Of a stretch of 64,000 bases of DNA, positions 17,121 through 25,876 are shown piece by piece (positions within the stretch are counted from its first letter, which is position 1; every line of letters starts with the position of its first letter). The notes beneath the pieces were generated by a model. That model did not search any database. It was not told the DNA's origin and saw only the letters and a program-made list of their open reading frames with translations. Where the stretch lies: positions 4,588,001-4,652,000 of the forward strand of contig NZ_CP107880.1 of NCBI RefSeq assembly GCF_036013745.1, read 5' to 3'. This stretch comes from Streptomyces sp. NBC_00483 (lineage in GTDB: Bacteria; Actinomycetota; Actinomycetes; Streptomycetales; Streptomycetaceae). Made by a program: the position numbers and the translations under genes.

Positions 17121-18146
17121 TCACGCCTGAAGTGCCGACCTCAGCTCGCCCATGTCGATCTGCTCCGTCTCGTCGTGCGCGGTCAGGTCGATGACCTGCT
17201 GCTCGCGCTCGGCTTCTTCGGAGGCTTCGGCTTCTTCGGAGGCTTCGGGGGCTTCGGAGGCTTCGGAGGCTTCGGGGGCTTCCGGGGCCTCGGCGCCTTC
17301 AGAGGCTTCGGGGGCCCCGGTGTCGTCGGCGTTGCCGCCGTCTTCGGCCTCGGTCTCCACCTCGGCCGCGACCTCCGCCGCCAGCTCCTCGCCCACGACG
17401 TCCGCCAGGTCTTCCCCGCCCTGCAGGGAGCTCCCCGCGCCGAAGAAGTCGAAGCCGCCCTGGGGGACCTTCCGCGCGGGTGCCGCGGGTACGACCATCG
17501 CGGCGGCAGGCACGGTGAAGTGACCGGCCGCCGCCTCGGACTTCCCCCGGGAATCGGCCTCCTCCGCTGTGTGCGCCGCCGGTTCGGGCCGCGCGAGACG
17601 CTTGAGCGCGACATTGGCCTTCCGGTACATCTCCGGGGTCGGCCGGCCCGGCACGGCCGGGGGCACGGGCGGCAGCGCCTTCGCCGGGGAGGCGGCCTCT
17701 ATCGCGAGCCGGCGACGGCCCTCGAGCGCGCTGGCCCGCTCCGTCTCCGCGTTCGCGTACCGCCGCAGCAGCGCCGCGTGCTCGCCCCGCAGCGCGGCGA
17801 GTTCGGCACGCTTCGCCCGCAGCTTGCCCTCCAGGCGGGTACGCAGCTCACGCGACTCGTCGAGGTCGCCCTCCAGCTCCGCCACGGCCTCCTCGTGCCG
17901 CCACCGCTCGCTCGCGGCGCCACGCGTCAGCTCGGCGACCCGCTTGCCTGCGAGCCGGTCCCAGCGGCGCATCACCACGGCGCCGATCACCGCAGCCGCG
18001 GCGGCCGCCGCGGCGACACCCCGCAGAACGAGCGGATCCTCGGACAGCCAGGCGGCCCCGGCGCAGACGAGAGGCACACCGGCGATCACCGTCGGAGGCA
18101 GGAGGCGGTGCAGGGGCGGAGAATGGCGGTGGCGTCCACGTGGCAT
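17121..18146 (-). CDS. membrane-anchored coiled-coil protein with Glu/Ala-rich repetitive tail
   Basis: A 341-residue protein of unknown function. The basic N-terminus (MPRGRHRHSPPLHRLL) is followed by two hydrophobic segments (VIAGVPLVCAGAAWL and an Ala-rich run), a heptad-type coiled coil (ERWRHEEAVAELEGDLDESR, LEGKLRAKRAELAALRGEH) and a tail containing about 13 short repeats of the EAPEASEA or EASEEAE type. ATG 18146 was chosen because the protein then starts with a charged cytoplasmic segment; an open frame of 26 further codons upstream lacks a ribosome site. The tail is encoded by a 9-base purine-rich DNA repeat and is likely length-variable. Confidence 0.7.
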   Translation of the reverse strand: MPRGRHRHSPPLHRLLPPTVIAGVPLVCAGAAWLSEDPLVLRGVAAAAAAAAVIGAVVMRRWDRLAGKRVAELTRGAASERWRHEEAVAELEGDLDESRELRTRLEGKLRAKRAELAALRGEHAALLRRYANAETERASALEGRRRLAIEAASPAKALPPVPPAVPGRPTPEMYRKANVALKRLARPEPAAHTAEEADSRGKSEAAAGHFTVPAAAMVVPAAPARKVPQGGFDFFGAGSSLQGGEDLADVVGEELAAEVAAEVETEAEDGGNADDTGAPEASEGAEAPEAPEASEASEAPEASEEAEASEEAEREQQVIDLTAHDETEQIDMGELRSALQA

Positions 18147-18315
18147 GGCCAGAAACTTACCGCGCGTAGGCAAATCGCGAAGCCCCGCCCGGCAATATTC
18201 GGACACACCCGTCACAGAAACCACCTAACCCCCGTACGGACTGGACCACTTACCGCGGCCGATACCGCTCACCTCTCGCTTCACCTCTCGCTCCGACGAC
18301 AGGCGCCGATCAAGA

Positions 18316-19284
18316 TCATTTAGCGATGAGGTCCTTGGACTCCAGATACTCCTTCGCGACATCGCCTTCCTTCTGCCGCTCGGCGTCGACCTTCCGGTTC
18401 AGCTCGACGAGATCATCGGTCGTGAGCGTCTTCGTCAACTTCCCGAGGGCATCGGCAATCTTCTTGTCGCCCGCATCCTTGGCGTTCACCACCGGAACGA
18501 TGTTGTCCGCGTTCTGCAGCTTCTTGTCGTCCTTCAGAAGAACGAGCCCGAAGTTCTCCAGCGTGGCGTCGGTCGTGGTCGTCAGGACCAGCTGGTCCGT
18601 GCCGTTCTTCACCGCCTGCTTCGACTGCGTGGTGCCGACGCCCTTGGGGTCGATTCCCGTGACATCGATCCCGTACGACTTCTTGAGTCCCGGCGCGCAG
18701 AACGGCCGGGTCTCGCATTCGTCACCGGCCGCGATCTTCACCTTCTCGCCCGACTTGCCAAGATCCGAAAGGGTCTTCAACTTGTGCTTCTCGGCAAAGC
18801 TCTTGCTCACCGCGAACGCGTTCTGATCGACGGCCTCTCCCGCGTCCAGAACCTTCAGTCCCTGCGGCTCGGCCAGCTTGCGCAGTGCGGTCACCGTGGC
18901 ATCGACATCGCTCGACGCGACCGGCTTCGCCTTGGACCCGTTCTTCTTCAGGTTGAGGAATTCGGCGAGCGTCGCCGCGTATTCGGGCACCACGTCGATG
19001 GCGCCCTTGGCGAGCTGCGGTTCGTAGATCTCGCGGTTCTCCACCGTCTTGACCGACGCGTCGTACCCGGCGTCGGCCAATATCTGCCGGTACAGCTCAC
19101 CGAGCACCTTGGCCTCGGTGAAACGCGCGGCGCCGATGACGATCTTGCCCTTCCCGCCGCCGCCCGACGCGCTCGCATCGTCCTTGCCCTCGAGGCTGTC
19201 GCCACCGCCGCACGCGGTCAGCCCCGCGGTCAGCGCACCCACGGTCACGGCCGCCAGGGCCACTCGACGCGTTCTGCTGTTCAT
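18316..19284 (-). CDS. glycine betaine/osmoprotectant ABC transporter substrate-binding lipoprotein
   Basis: A 322-residue lipoprotein of the OpuAC/ProX type (QAT family). The signal peptide ends in a lipobox (ALTAGLTAC, Cys at about residue 25), giving an extracellular lipid-anchored receptor. KIVIGAARFTEAKVLGELYRQIL and the internal sites VVPEYAATLAEFL and TTTTDATLENFGLVLLKDDK are typical of choline/betaine binders. AGGAG lies 6 bases before ATG 19284. It is the third gene downstream of two permeases on the same strand, separated from them by 88 bases. Confidence 0.92.
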   Translation of the reverse strand: MNSRTRRVALAAVTVGALTAGLTACGGGDSLEGKDDASASGGGGKGKIVIGAARFTEAKVLGELYRQILADAGYDASVKTVENREIYEPQLAKGAIDVVPEYAATLAEFLNLKKNGSKAKPVASSDVDATVTALRKLAEPQGLKVLDAGEAVDQNAFAVSKSFAEKHKLKTLSDLGKSGEKVKIAAGDECETRPFCAPGLKKSYGIDVTGIDPKGVGTTQSKQAVKNGTDQLVLTTTTDATLENFGLVLLKDDKKLQNADNIVPVVNAKDAGDKKIADALGKLTKTLTTDDLVELNRKVDAERQKEGDVAKEYLESKDLIAK

Positions 19285-19372
19285 CGCTCTCCTCGTCGCA
19301 CTGCCGGAACTGACAACAAACACAAGCCCTCGCACCCGGGCTCCGGTCCCTGACCCGGCCCCGGGCCCCTGG

Positions 19373-20041
19373 TCACGCCCGCCTCCGCATGGGATCGAAG
19401 GCCCACCCCGCCGCGACGAACAGGCCCTCCGCGGCCAGCGCGAGCGCGGCCACGAGCACCGCCCCGGCGACCACCTGCGGCGTGTCCTGAAGGCTGAACC
19501 CCGCCGTGATGATCCGCCCGAGCCCGCCCTCCCCGGCCATCGCCGCCAACGTCGCCGTCGCGATCACCTGCACCGTCGCGGACCGCAGCCCGGTCATCAC
19601 CAGCGGGTACGCCAGCGGCAGTTCGACGCGGGCGAAGACCTGGCGGCCGCTCATGCCCATGCCGCGCGCGGCCTCCACCACCGACCGGTCGACCTCGCGC
19701 ATCCCCACGTACGCGTTGGTGAGCAGCGGCGGCACCGCGAACAGCACCAGCGCGATCAGCGTCGGCACATCGCCGTGCCGGCCGAGCGGGGTGAGCGTGA
19801 GCAGCACGAGGACGGCCAGCGTCGGTACCGCGCGCCCCACGTTCGAGATGTTGATCGCGAGCGCGCCGCCCTTGCCCTTGTGCCCGAGCCACAGGGCCAG
19901 CGGCAGGGCGATCATGCAGGAGACGGCGAGCGCGACACCGCAGAAGTAGAGGTGCTCGGCGAGGCGGTGCCACACCCCCTTCTCCCCTTGCCAGTTGGCA
20001 CCCGTGGCCAGCCAGTCGTAGGCCCCCGATATCGCGTTCAT
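19373..20041 (-). CDS. osmoprotectant ABC transporter permease (OpuCB/D type)
   Basis: A 222-residue inner-membrane permease with about six hydrophobic segments. The coupling (EAA) loop reads VDRSVVEAARGMGMSGRQVFARVELPLA. The VGRAVPTLAVLVLLTL and GLGRIITAGFSLQDT segments are typical of the betaine/proline/choline subfamily. ATG 20041 overlaps the stop of the preceding permease (ATGA), so the two are made together and probably form the heterodimeric channel. Confidence 0.92.
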   Translation of the reverse strand: MNAISGAYDWLATGANWQGEKGVWHRLAEHLYFCGVALAVSCMIALPLALWLGHKGKGGALAINISNVGRAVPTLAVLVLLTLTPLGRHGDVPTLIALVLFAVPPLLTNAYVGMREVDRSVVEAARGMGMSGRQVFARVELPLAYPLVMTGLRSATVQVIATATLAAMAGEGGLGRIITAGFSLQDTPQVVAGAVLVAALALAAEGLFVAAGWAFDPMRRRA

Positions 20042-20787
20042 GCCACCTTCTCCGGCTCGACGCGCGCCACGTCGTCGCGGCCGCGGAGCCCCCGTATTCG
20101 GAACCCGCCCCGGGCGGGCGCCCCCACCCTCGTCCACGGCGTCAGCCATCGCTGCACGCCGAGCAGCAGCAGGTCCGCCACGATCGCGAGCAGCACGCAC
20201 AGCACGGACGCGGTGAGCACCTGCGCCTTGAAGTCGCTCTGCAGGCCCCCGACGATCAGCGTGCCGAGCCCGCCGTAGTCCACGATCGAGCCGACCGTCG
20301 TCAGCGCCACCGTGGAGACCGTCGCGATCCGCACTCCGGCCAGCATCGCCGGGAGCGCCAGCGGCAGTTCGACCTCCCACAGCAGCCGCAGCGGCCCGTA
20401 CCCCATCCCGCGCGCGGCCTCTCGCGCCTCCTCCGGGACCGCCTGCAGCCCCGCCAATATGTTCCGCACGAGGATCGTCAGGGAGTACAGCACGAGCCCC
20501 GTGACCACCAGCGAGGCCGAGAGCCCGAACAGGGGCAGCAGCAGCGAGAACATCGCGAGCGACGGGATCGAGTAGAGCACCGTGGTCACCCCGAGCACCG
20601 GCCCCGCGAAGACGCGTGCGCGCCGGGCGAGCAGCGCGAGCGGCAAGGAGATGAGGACGCCGATCAGCACCGCCGCCGCCGTGATGCCGAGGTGCTGGAC
20701 CGTCGCGTCGACCAACTCCTGGCTGCGGGTGCGCACATACTCCCCGCACACCCAGTCATTGGCCACCAGGCAGTTCTGCTCGCTCAC
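20038..20787 (-). CDS. osmoprotectant ABC transporter permease (OpuCB/D type)
   Basis: A 249-residue permease, first gene of the minus-strand transport unit. It contains about six hydrophobic segments, the coupling loop EAREAARGMGYGPLRLLWEVELPLALP and the SIPSLAMFSLLLPLFGLSASL segment. GTG 20787 is chosen because AGG lies 8 bases before it; the GTG three codons upstream would overlap this site. A short N-terminal extracellular segment includes two cysteines (QNCLVANDWVCGEYV). It is divergent from the ATPase gene, with a 196-base promoter region between them. Confidence 0.9.
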   Translation of the reverse strand: MSEQNCLVANDWVCGEYVRTRSQELVDATVQHLGITAAAVLIGVLISLPLALLARRARVFAGPVLGVTTVLYSIPSLAMFSLLLPLFGLSASLVVTGLVLYSLTILVRNILAGLQAVPEEAREAARGMGYGPLRLLWEVELPLALPAMLAGVRIATVSTVALTTVGSIVDYGGLGTLIVGGLQSDFKAQVLTASVLCVLLAIVADLLLLGVQRWLTPWTRVGAPARGGFRIRGLRGRDDVARVEPEKVA

Positions 20788-20983
20788 GCCGGCCACCTCC
20801 CCCGATTCCCCGAACGTATGTCAGTCGGCCGCACACCCGCATGCACGTTTCCCGACCGCCAACGACCCTAGCCCGACCCACTGACAATGGCCGAGGCCCG
20901 GCCGCCCGACGCAACACGCCGTTCACATGACTGCCGCGCCCGGGCATCCCCAACCGGCCCGCATCCCGGCAGAATGGGGTCCC

Positions 20984-22150
20984 ATGATCCGGTTCGAGCA
21001 CGTCAGCAAGCGGTACGCGGACGGCACCACCGCCGTCGACGATCTGTCCTTCGAGGTGAACGAGGGCGAACTGGTCACGCTCGTCGGCCCGTCGGGCTGC
21101 GGCAAAACCACGACGATGAAGATGGTGAACCGGCTCATCGAGCCCACCGCGGGCCGAATATTTCTCGACGGCGACGACATATCCGGGGTCGACCCGGTCC
21201 AACTGCGCCGCCGCATCGGCTATGTGATCCAGCAGGTCGGCCTGTTCCCGCACAAGTCGGTCCTCGACAACACCGCGACCGTGCCGCATCTGCTGGGCGT
21301 CAAGCGCGCCAAGGCCCGGGAGCGGGCGGCGGAGTTGCTCGATCTGGTGGGCCTCGACCCGAAGGTTTTCGGCGAGCGCTACCCCGAGCAACTCTCCGGC
21401 GGCCAGCGCCAACGGGTGGGTGTGGCAAGGGCGTTGGCGGCCGACCCGCCCGTACTGCTGATGGACGAGCCGTTCGGCGCGGTCGACCCCGTGGTCCGCG
21501 AGCACCTGCAGAACGAGTTCCTGCGCCTGCAGCAGACGCTCGGCAAGACCGTCCTGTTCGTCACGCACGACATAGAGGAGGCCGTCCGCCTCGGCGACCG
21601 TATCGCCGTCTACGGAGACGGTCGCATCGAGCAGTACGACACCCCGTCGGCGGTCCTCGGCACGCCCGCCACCGACTACGTGGCCGACTTCGTGGGCGCC
21701 GACCGCGGGCTCAAGCGCCTCTCGGTGACGCCCATCGAGGAGGGCGACCTGGAGCAACCGCCCGTCGTGCACCTCGACGACCCACTGCCCAGGGAGCTCG
21801 ACGCCCGCTGGGCCGTCGTCCTGGACAACGACAACAACCTGCACGGCTGGATCTCCGCCGAGCACGCGCGCGTGGCCGCGAACAAGGGCGACACCGTGCG
21901 CGACCACGCGCGCCGCATGGAGGCCTGGCTGCCCGTGGGCGCCCCGCTCAAGCAGGCGTTCGCGACGATGCTCCAGCACGACGCGGGCTGGATCGCGGTC
22001 ATCGACGAGCACAGCGAGGGCCGCTTCCTCGGCGTACTGACCCCGGCCCGACTGCACGAGGCGCTGCGCCGCTCCACGGCCGCGGACGCGCGGGACATCA
22101 CGCGCGCGGAGGTCGAACTGGAGACGGTGGAGCCGCTCCTCCCCCAGTGA
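20984..22150 (+). CDS. osmoprotectant ABC transporter ATPase with C-terminal CBS-like pair
   Basis: A 388-residue ATPase of the OpuCA/ProV type that energises betaine-type uptake. Walker A is GPSGCGKTTTMKMV (about residue 40), the signature is LSGGQRQRVGVARALA, and Walker B is PVLLMDEPFGAVDP. After residue 240 a pair of CBS-like units (WAVVLDNDNNLHGWISAEHA and AGWIAVIDEHSEGRFLGVL) resembles the ionic-strength sensor of OpuA. It is transcribed away from its own permeases and binding protein, so the four parts of the transporter are split into two divergent units. Confidence 0.93.
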   Translation: MIRFEHVSKRYADGTTAVDDLSFEVNEGELVTLVGPSGCGKTTTMKMVNRLIEPTAGRIFLDGDDISGVDPVQLRRRIGYVIQQVGLFPHKSVLDNTATVPHLLGVKRAKARERAAELLDLVGLDPKVFGERYPEQLSGGQRQRVGVARALAADPPVLLMDEPFGAVDPVVREHLQNEFLRLQQTLGKTVLFVTHDIEEAVRLGDRIAVYGDGRIEQYDTPSAVLGTPATDYVADFVGADRGLKRLSVTPIEEGDLEQPPVVHLDDPLPRELDARWAVVLDNDNNLHGWISAEHARVAANKGDTVRDHARRMEAWLPVGAPLKQAFATMLQHDAGWIAVIDEHSEGRFLGVLTPARLHEALRRSTAADARDITRAEVELETVEPLLPQ

Positions 22151-22176
22151 AGCCCCACAGGCAGTAAAGCCCCACA

Positions 22177-22203
22177 GGGGTTCGCCGTTCACGAGTGAAC
22201 CCC
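22177..22203 (+). terminator. probable terminator after the ABC ATPase gene
   Basis: GGGGTTC (22177-22183) pairs with GAACCCC (22197-22203), and an inner GTTCAC/GTGAAC pair can form an alternative hairpin. It lies 27 bases after the stop and next to a short direct repeat of AGCCCCACAGG. Confidence 0.5.
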
Positions 22204-22302
22204 GGTCGCTCCGCTTCCGTCCTACAGGTCGTACGTCACGGATGCGGCATTCGCACCGTGTTCATATGTCTCGCGGGGCGAGCGGCACGAGGAGGCGCGG
22301 GG

Positions 22303-23259
22303 ATGCGGCGGATCGCGGGCGCCTGCCTCCTGGCCGGCGGCACGGACATCGCGGCCGGCGTCCTGCCACGGTTCGCACGCGACAGGACGGGCTCCGTCAC
22401 GGAGGCACTGCCGGGCACGTACGGCCCGTACGCCGCGGCACTGGCGCTCGGCAGCGGCGTGCTGCTCGTCCTGCTCGCGCACATGCTGCGGCGCCGCAAG
22501 CGACGGGCCTGGTGGGCGGTGCTCGTGCTGCTGCCGCTCGGCGCCGCCGGGCAGTTCGTGTACCGGGACTCGCCCATGGGAATCGTCGGCATCGCCCTGG
22601 CCCTGGTGCCGCTGTGGCTCCTGATACGCGACCGGAAGCAGTTCGACGCGCCGCCCGACCCACGCGGCCGTTGGCACGCCCTGTCCAACTTCGTTCTCCT
22701 GGGCGCCGGTTCACTGCTGATCGGCCTCGCCGTCGTCAGCGCGCACCCGGAGCGGCTCGTCGGCGCCCCGAGCCTCGTGGACCGCCTGGAGCACGTCCTG
22801 TGCGGTCTGCTCGGCATGGAGGGGCCGCTCGTCTACGTAGGCGGCACGGCGCACACGGTCGCCCTCTCGCTCGGCACCCTCGGCCTGGTCACCGCGCTGA
22901 CCACGCTCTACCTCGCGTTCCGCCCCGAGGGCCCGGCCGCCCGAGACAAGGGGATCGTCTTCTCGCCCAGCGGCAAGGCGGCGGTCCGCTACCGGGTCGT
23001 GTCGGGCGTGATGCTGGCCAAGGGCGACCCCATGGGCGACGTAGAGGCGTGGCCGGGAGCCATGGAGCGCTTCATGGACGAGGCCCGGACCCACTCCTGG
23101 ACGCCGGCCGTCATGGACTGCTCCGAGACGGGGGGCGCGGTCTGGACCCGCGAGACCGGCCTCGCCGCACGGCCCCGCCGCGAAAGGGGCGGCACCTTCG
23201 CAGGCCGCCAAAGCCGCGAGATCCCGCCCGCCGTGAAGGGCCTAGGCTTGAGGCCATGA
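22303..23259 (+). CDS. phosphatidylglycerol lysyltransferase-like protein, C-terminally truncated
   Basis: MprF/LysX-type proteins add lysine to phosphatidylglycerol with a membrane flippase part and a cytoplasmic DUF2156 catalytic domain of about 300 residues. Here about six transmembrane segments (YAAALALGSGVLLVLLAHML, AWWAVLVLLPLGAAG, LLIGLAVVSAHPERL and others) are followed by only the first about 75 residues of the catalytic domain (GIVFSPSGKAAVRYRVVSGV, GDVEAWPGAMERFMDEARTHS, GAVWTRETGLA). A non-family tail of about 30 residues then leads to a stop overlapping folP as ATGA. Catalysis is probably lost. ATG 22303 has GGAGG 8 bases upstream. It could be a degrading gene or a retained flippase-only protein. 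Confidence 0.75.
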   Translation: MRRIAGACLLAGGTDIAAGVLPRFARDRTGSVTEALPGTYGPYAAALALGSGVLLVLLAHMLRRRKRRAWWAVLVLLPLGAAGQFVYRDSPMGIVGIALALVPLWLLIRDRKQFDAPPDPRGRWHALSNFVLLGAGSLLIGLAVVSAHPERLVGAPSLVDRLEHVLCGLLGMEGPLVYVGGTAHTVALSLGTLGLVTALTTLYLAFRPEGPAARDKGIVFSPSGKAAVRYRVVSGVMLAKGDPMGDVEAWPGAMERFMDEARTHSWTPAVMDCSETGGAVWTRETGLAARPRRERGGTFAGRQSREIPPAVKGLGLRP

Positions 23260-24119
23260 GCACGTCGCAGGTCCGCCGGGGCCACGTAGCCAACCTCCCC
23301 GTTTGGGACCGCTGCGCGGTCATGGGTGTCGTCAATGTGACGCCGGATTCGTTCTCGGACGGCGGCCGCTGGTTCGACACGACCGCCGCGATCAAGCACG
23401 GCCTCGACCTGGTCGGCGAGGGCGCCGACCTCGTGGACGTCGGCGGCGAGTCCACCCGTCCGGGCGCCAGCCGCGTCGACGAGGACGAGGAGCTCAGGCG
23501 CGTCATCCCCGTCGTACGAGGGCTCGCCTCCGAAGGCGTGACGATCTCGGTCGACACCATGCGGGCCTCCGTCGCCGAGCAGTCCCTCGCCGCGGGCGCC
23601 TCCCTGGTCAACGACGTGAGCGGCGGCCTCTCCGACCCGGAGATGGTCCCGGTCGTCGCCGCCACGGGAGCGCCCTTCGTCGTGATGCACTGGCGCGGCC
23701 TCCTGGAGGGCACCAATGTGCCCGGCACCTACGAGGACGTCGTCTCCGAAGTCGTGAACGAGCTCCACGCGCGCGTGGAGGCCGCCCTCGAGGGCGGCAT
23801 CGCCCCCGACCGCATCGTCCTCGACCCGGGCCTCGGCTTCTCCAAGAACGCCGAGCACGACCTCTCCCTGCTCGCCCATCTCGACCGGCTGCACGCGCTC
23901 GGCCACCCGGTTCTCGTCGCGGCCTCCCGCAAGCGGTTCCTCGGCCACGTCCTCGCCGGTGAGCAGGGCGCCCCGCCGCCCGCCCGTGAGCGCGACGCCG
24001 CCACCGCCGCCGTCTCCGCGCTGGCCGCGCAGGCGGGCGCCTGGGCCGTACGCGTCCACGAGGTGCGGGCCACCGCCGACGCCGTCCGCGTGGCACGCGC
24101 GGTCGAAGGAGCCCAGTGA
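23256..24119 (+). CDS. folP: dihydropteroate synthase
   Basis: FolP joins p-aminobenzoate to 6-hydroxymethyl-dihydropterin pyrophosphate; it is the sulfonamide target. The 287-residue TIM barrel shows VMGVVNVTPDSFSDGGRW near residue 25, DVGGESTRPGASRV, ISVDTMRASVAEQSL, LVNDVSGGLSDPEM and the second signature IVLDPGLGFSKN. The ATG overlaps the truncated lysyltransferase stop and its stop overlaps the next gene (GTGA), so the cluster reads folP, NTF2-like gene, folB, folK on one strand. Confidence 0.95.
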   Translation: MSTSQVRRGHVANLPVWDRCAVMGVVNVTPDSFSDGGRWFDTTAAIKHGLDLVGEGADLVDVGGESTRPGASRVDEDEELRRVIPVVRGLASEGVTISVDTMRASVAEQSLAAGASLVNDVSGGLSDPEMVPVVAATGAPFVVMHWRGLLEGTNVPGTYEDVVSEVVNELHARVEAALEGGIAPDRIVLDPGLGFSKNAEHDLSLLAHLDRLHALGHPVLVAASRKRFLGHVLAGEQGAPPPARERDAATAAVSALAAQAGAWAVRVHEVRATADAVRVARAVEGAQ

Positions 24120-24637
24120 CCGAGGCCGACGTCCAAGCCGTCGACACCGCCAACCGCACCTACTACGAAGCCGTCGAACGCGGCGCATTCGAAGAACTCA
24201 CCGCCCTGTGGCTCGCCCCCGAGGACGTCGAGTACGCCGAGGACGCCGATCCGGACGAGGCCGAGGACACCTCCGTCAGCTGCGTGCACCCCGGCTGGCC
24301 GGTGCTCACGGGCCGGGGCGAGGTGCTCCGCTCGTACGCGCTGATCATGGCGAACACGGAGTACATCCAGTTCTTCCTGACCGACGTGCAGATCAGCGTC
24401 GTCGCCGACACCGCCCTGGTGACCTGCACGGAGAACATTCTCAGCGGCGGCCCCGCCCCCAAGGAGGGCGACGAGCTCGGCCCGCTCGTCGGCCAGCGCG
24501 TCGTCGCCACCAATGTGTTCCGGCGCACCCGCGAGGGCTGGAAGATCTGGTCGCACCACGCCTCCCCCGTGCTCGCCGACGCGGACGACGAATCCGATGA
24601 GATGGACAAGGGAGACGACGGCGGATCACCCGCCTGA
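24116..24637 (+). CDS. NTF2/SnoaL-like family protein in folate operon
   Basis: A 173-residue small alpha+beta-barrel protein of the nuclear-transport-factor-2-like superfamily: AVDTANRTYYEAVERGAFEELTALWL, then CVHPGWPVLTGRGEVLRSYA and RTREGWKIWSHHASPV at the end. The Trp/His pair in the last strands is common in this fold. It overlaps folP by 4 bases, implying coupled expression with folate synthesis, but no catalytic role is assigned. The C-terminus is acidic (ADADDESDEMDKGDD). It could be a binding protein or an unrecognised enzyme. Confidence 0.8.
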   Translation: MTEADVQAVDTANRTYYEAVERGAFEELTALWLAPEDVEYAEDADPDEAEDTSVSCVHPGWPVLTGRGEVLRSYALIMANTEYIQFFLTDVQISVVADTALVTCTENILSGGPAPKEGDELGPLVGQRVVATNVFRRTREGWKIWSHHASPVLADADDESDEMDKGDDGGSPA

Positions 24638-24873
24638 GTGGGTAGGCGCCCTCACAGAGCACGAAACCCGGATGCGAGATTGCGCTCCTGACCGCCTGGG
24701 TATGGGCGGCTACCAGCAGAGAGCGCACCGTGGGGCGGGTGTGCCGGGTGGGATCAGTCATAGCCCCCGCGGGCCGGTGGTGTCAGTGCTCGCAGGTAGA
24801 TTCGATCGAGGCCGGGACATCGACCGCACATCGATGCGTCCGGCCTTCAACGACGACTGCAGGAGTGATTCGC

Positions 24874-25233
24874 GTGGATCGTGTCGCGCTGCGCGGCCTC
24901 AAGGCCCGTGGGCACCATGGCGTCTTCCCCAAGGAACGCGAGGAAGGCCAGACCTTCATCGTGGACCTGGTGCTCGGCCTGGACACGCGAGCGGCCGCGG
25001 CCGACGACGACCTGGCGAAGACCGTGCACTACGGCATCGTGGCGGAGGAGGTCGTGGCCGTTGTCGCGGGCGACCCCGTGGATCTCATCGAGACACTCGC
25101 CGAGCGCATCGCCCAGACATGCCTGAAGCACGAAGGCGTCCAGGAGGTCGAGGTCTGCGTCCACAAGCCGGACGCGCCGATCACCGTGCCCTTCGACGAC
25201 GTGACCGTCACCATCACCCGGAGCCGAGTATGA
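24874..25233 (+). CDS. folB: dihydroneopterin aldolase
   Basis: FolB cleaves 7,8-dihydroneopterin to 6-hydroxymethyl-dihydropterin and glycolaldehyde. The 119-residue length is typical of the octameric tunnelling fold. RVALRGLKARGHHGVFPKER with the conserved Glu region, DDLAKTVHYGIVAEEV and the LIETLAERIAQTCL helix are visible. GTG 24874 has AGGAG 8 bases upstream. A 236-base gap separates it from the NTF2-like gene, so it may have its own promoter. The stop overlaps folK as ATGA. Confidence 0.93.
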   Translation: MDRVALRGLKARGHHGVFPKEREEGQTFIVDLVLGLDTRAAAADDDLAKTVHYGIVAEEVVAVVAGDPVDLIETLAERIAQTCLKHEGVQEVEVCVHKPDAPITVPFDDVTVTITRSRV

Positions 25234-25829
25234 ACAACACTCCGTTCGACCCGACCGTCCAGCCGGTGCCGACCTCCGTGGTGGAGCAGGTCGACGCCGC
25301 CGACACCACGCTCTCCAACCCCAAGCGCGCCGTGATCTCCCTCGGCGCGAACCTGGGCAACCGCCTGGAGACCCTCCAGGGCGCAGTCGACGCCCTGGAG
25401 GACACCCCCGGCGTCCGCGTCAAAGCCGTCTCGCCCGTCTACGAGACGGAGCCCTGGGGCGTCGACCCGGAGAGCCAGCCCTCGTACTTCAACGCCGTCG
25501 TCGTCCTGAAGACGACGCTGCCGCCGTCCTCGCTCCTGGAGCGCGCGCACGCGGTCGAGGAGGCCTTCCACCGGGTACGGGACGAGCGCTGGGGCTCCCG
25601 CACCATCGACGTCGACATCGTCGCGTACGCCGATGAGGTCTCGGACGACCCGTACCTCACGCTCCCCCACCCGCGGGCCCACGAGCGGGCCTTCGTGCTC
25701 GTCCCCTGGCACGACGTGGAGCCGGAGGCCCAGCTTCCGGGGCACGGTGCGGTCGCCCAGCTGCTCGACGACGTGACCCGCGCGGGCGTCGCGGCACGCG
25801 CCGACCTGGAACTCCACCTCCCCGACTAA
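25230..25829 (+). CDS. folK: 2-amino-4-hydroxy-6-hydroxymethyldihydropteridine diphosphokinase
   Basis: HPPK transfers pyrophosphate from ATP to 6-hydroxymethyl-dihydropterin, making the FolP substrate. The motif AVISLGANLGNRLETLQGAV (about residue 35), SPVYETEPWGVDPE, QPSYFNAVVVL and the signature RWGSRTIDVDIVAY are all present. A 33-residue N-terminal extension (FDPTVQPVPTSVVEQVDAAD) precedes the domain and is common in actinobacterial FolK. It is coupled to folB by a four-base overlap. Confidence 0.94.
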   Translation: MNNTPFDPTVQPVPTSVVEQVDAADTTLSNPKRAVISLGANLGNRLETLQGAVDALEDTPGVRVKAVSPVYETEPWGVDPESQPSYFNAVVVLKTTLPPSSLLERAHAVEEAFHRVRDERWGSRTIDVDIVAYADEVSDDPYLTLPHPRAHERAFVLVPWHDVEPEAQLPGHGAVAQLLDDVTRAGVAARADLELHLPD

Positions 25830-25876
25830 TCGTTAGGGTCTACCGGACACGGTTTACGGCCACTGGAATCAGGGCC

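Noticed and set aside
24638..24873. A tRNA or small RNA gene in the gap before folB
   Set aside because: No TTCGA-type T arm or cloverleaf pairing could be found. It probably holds only a promoter.
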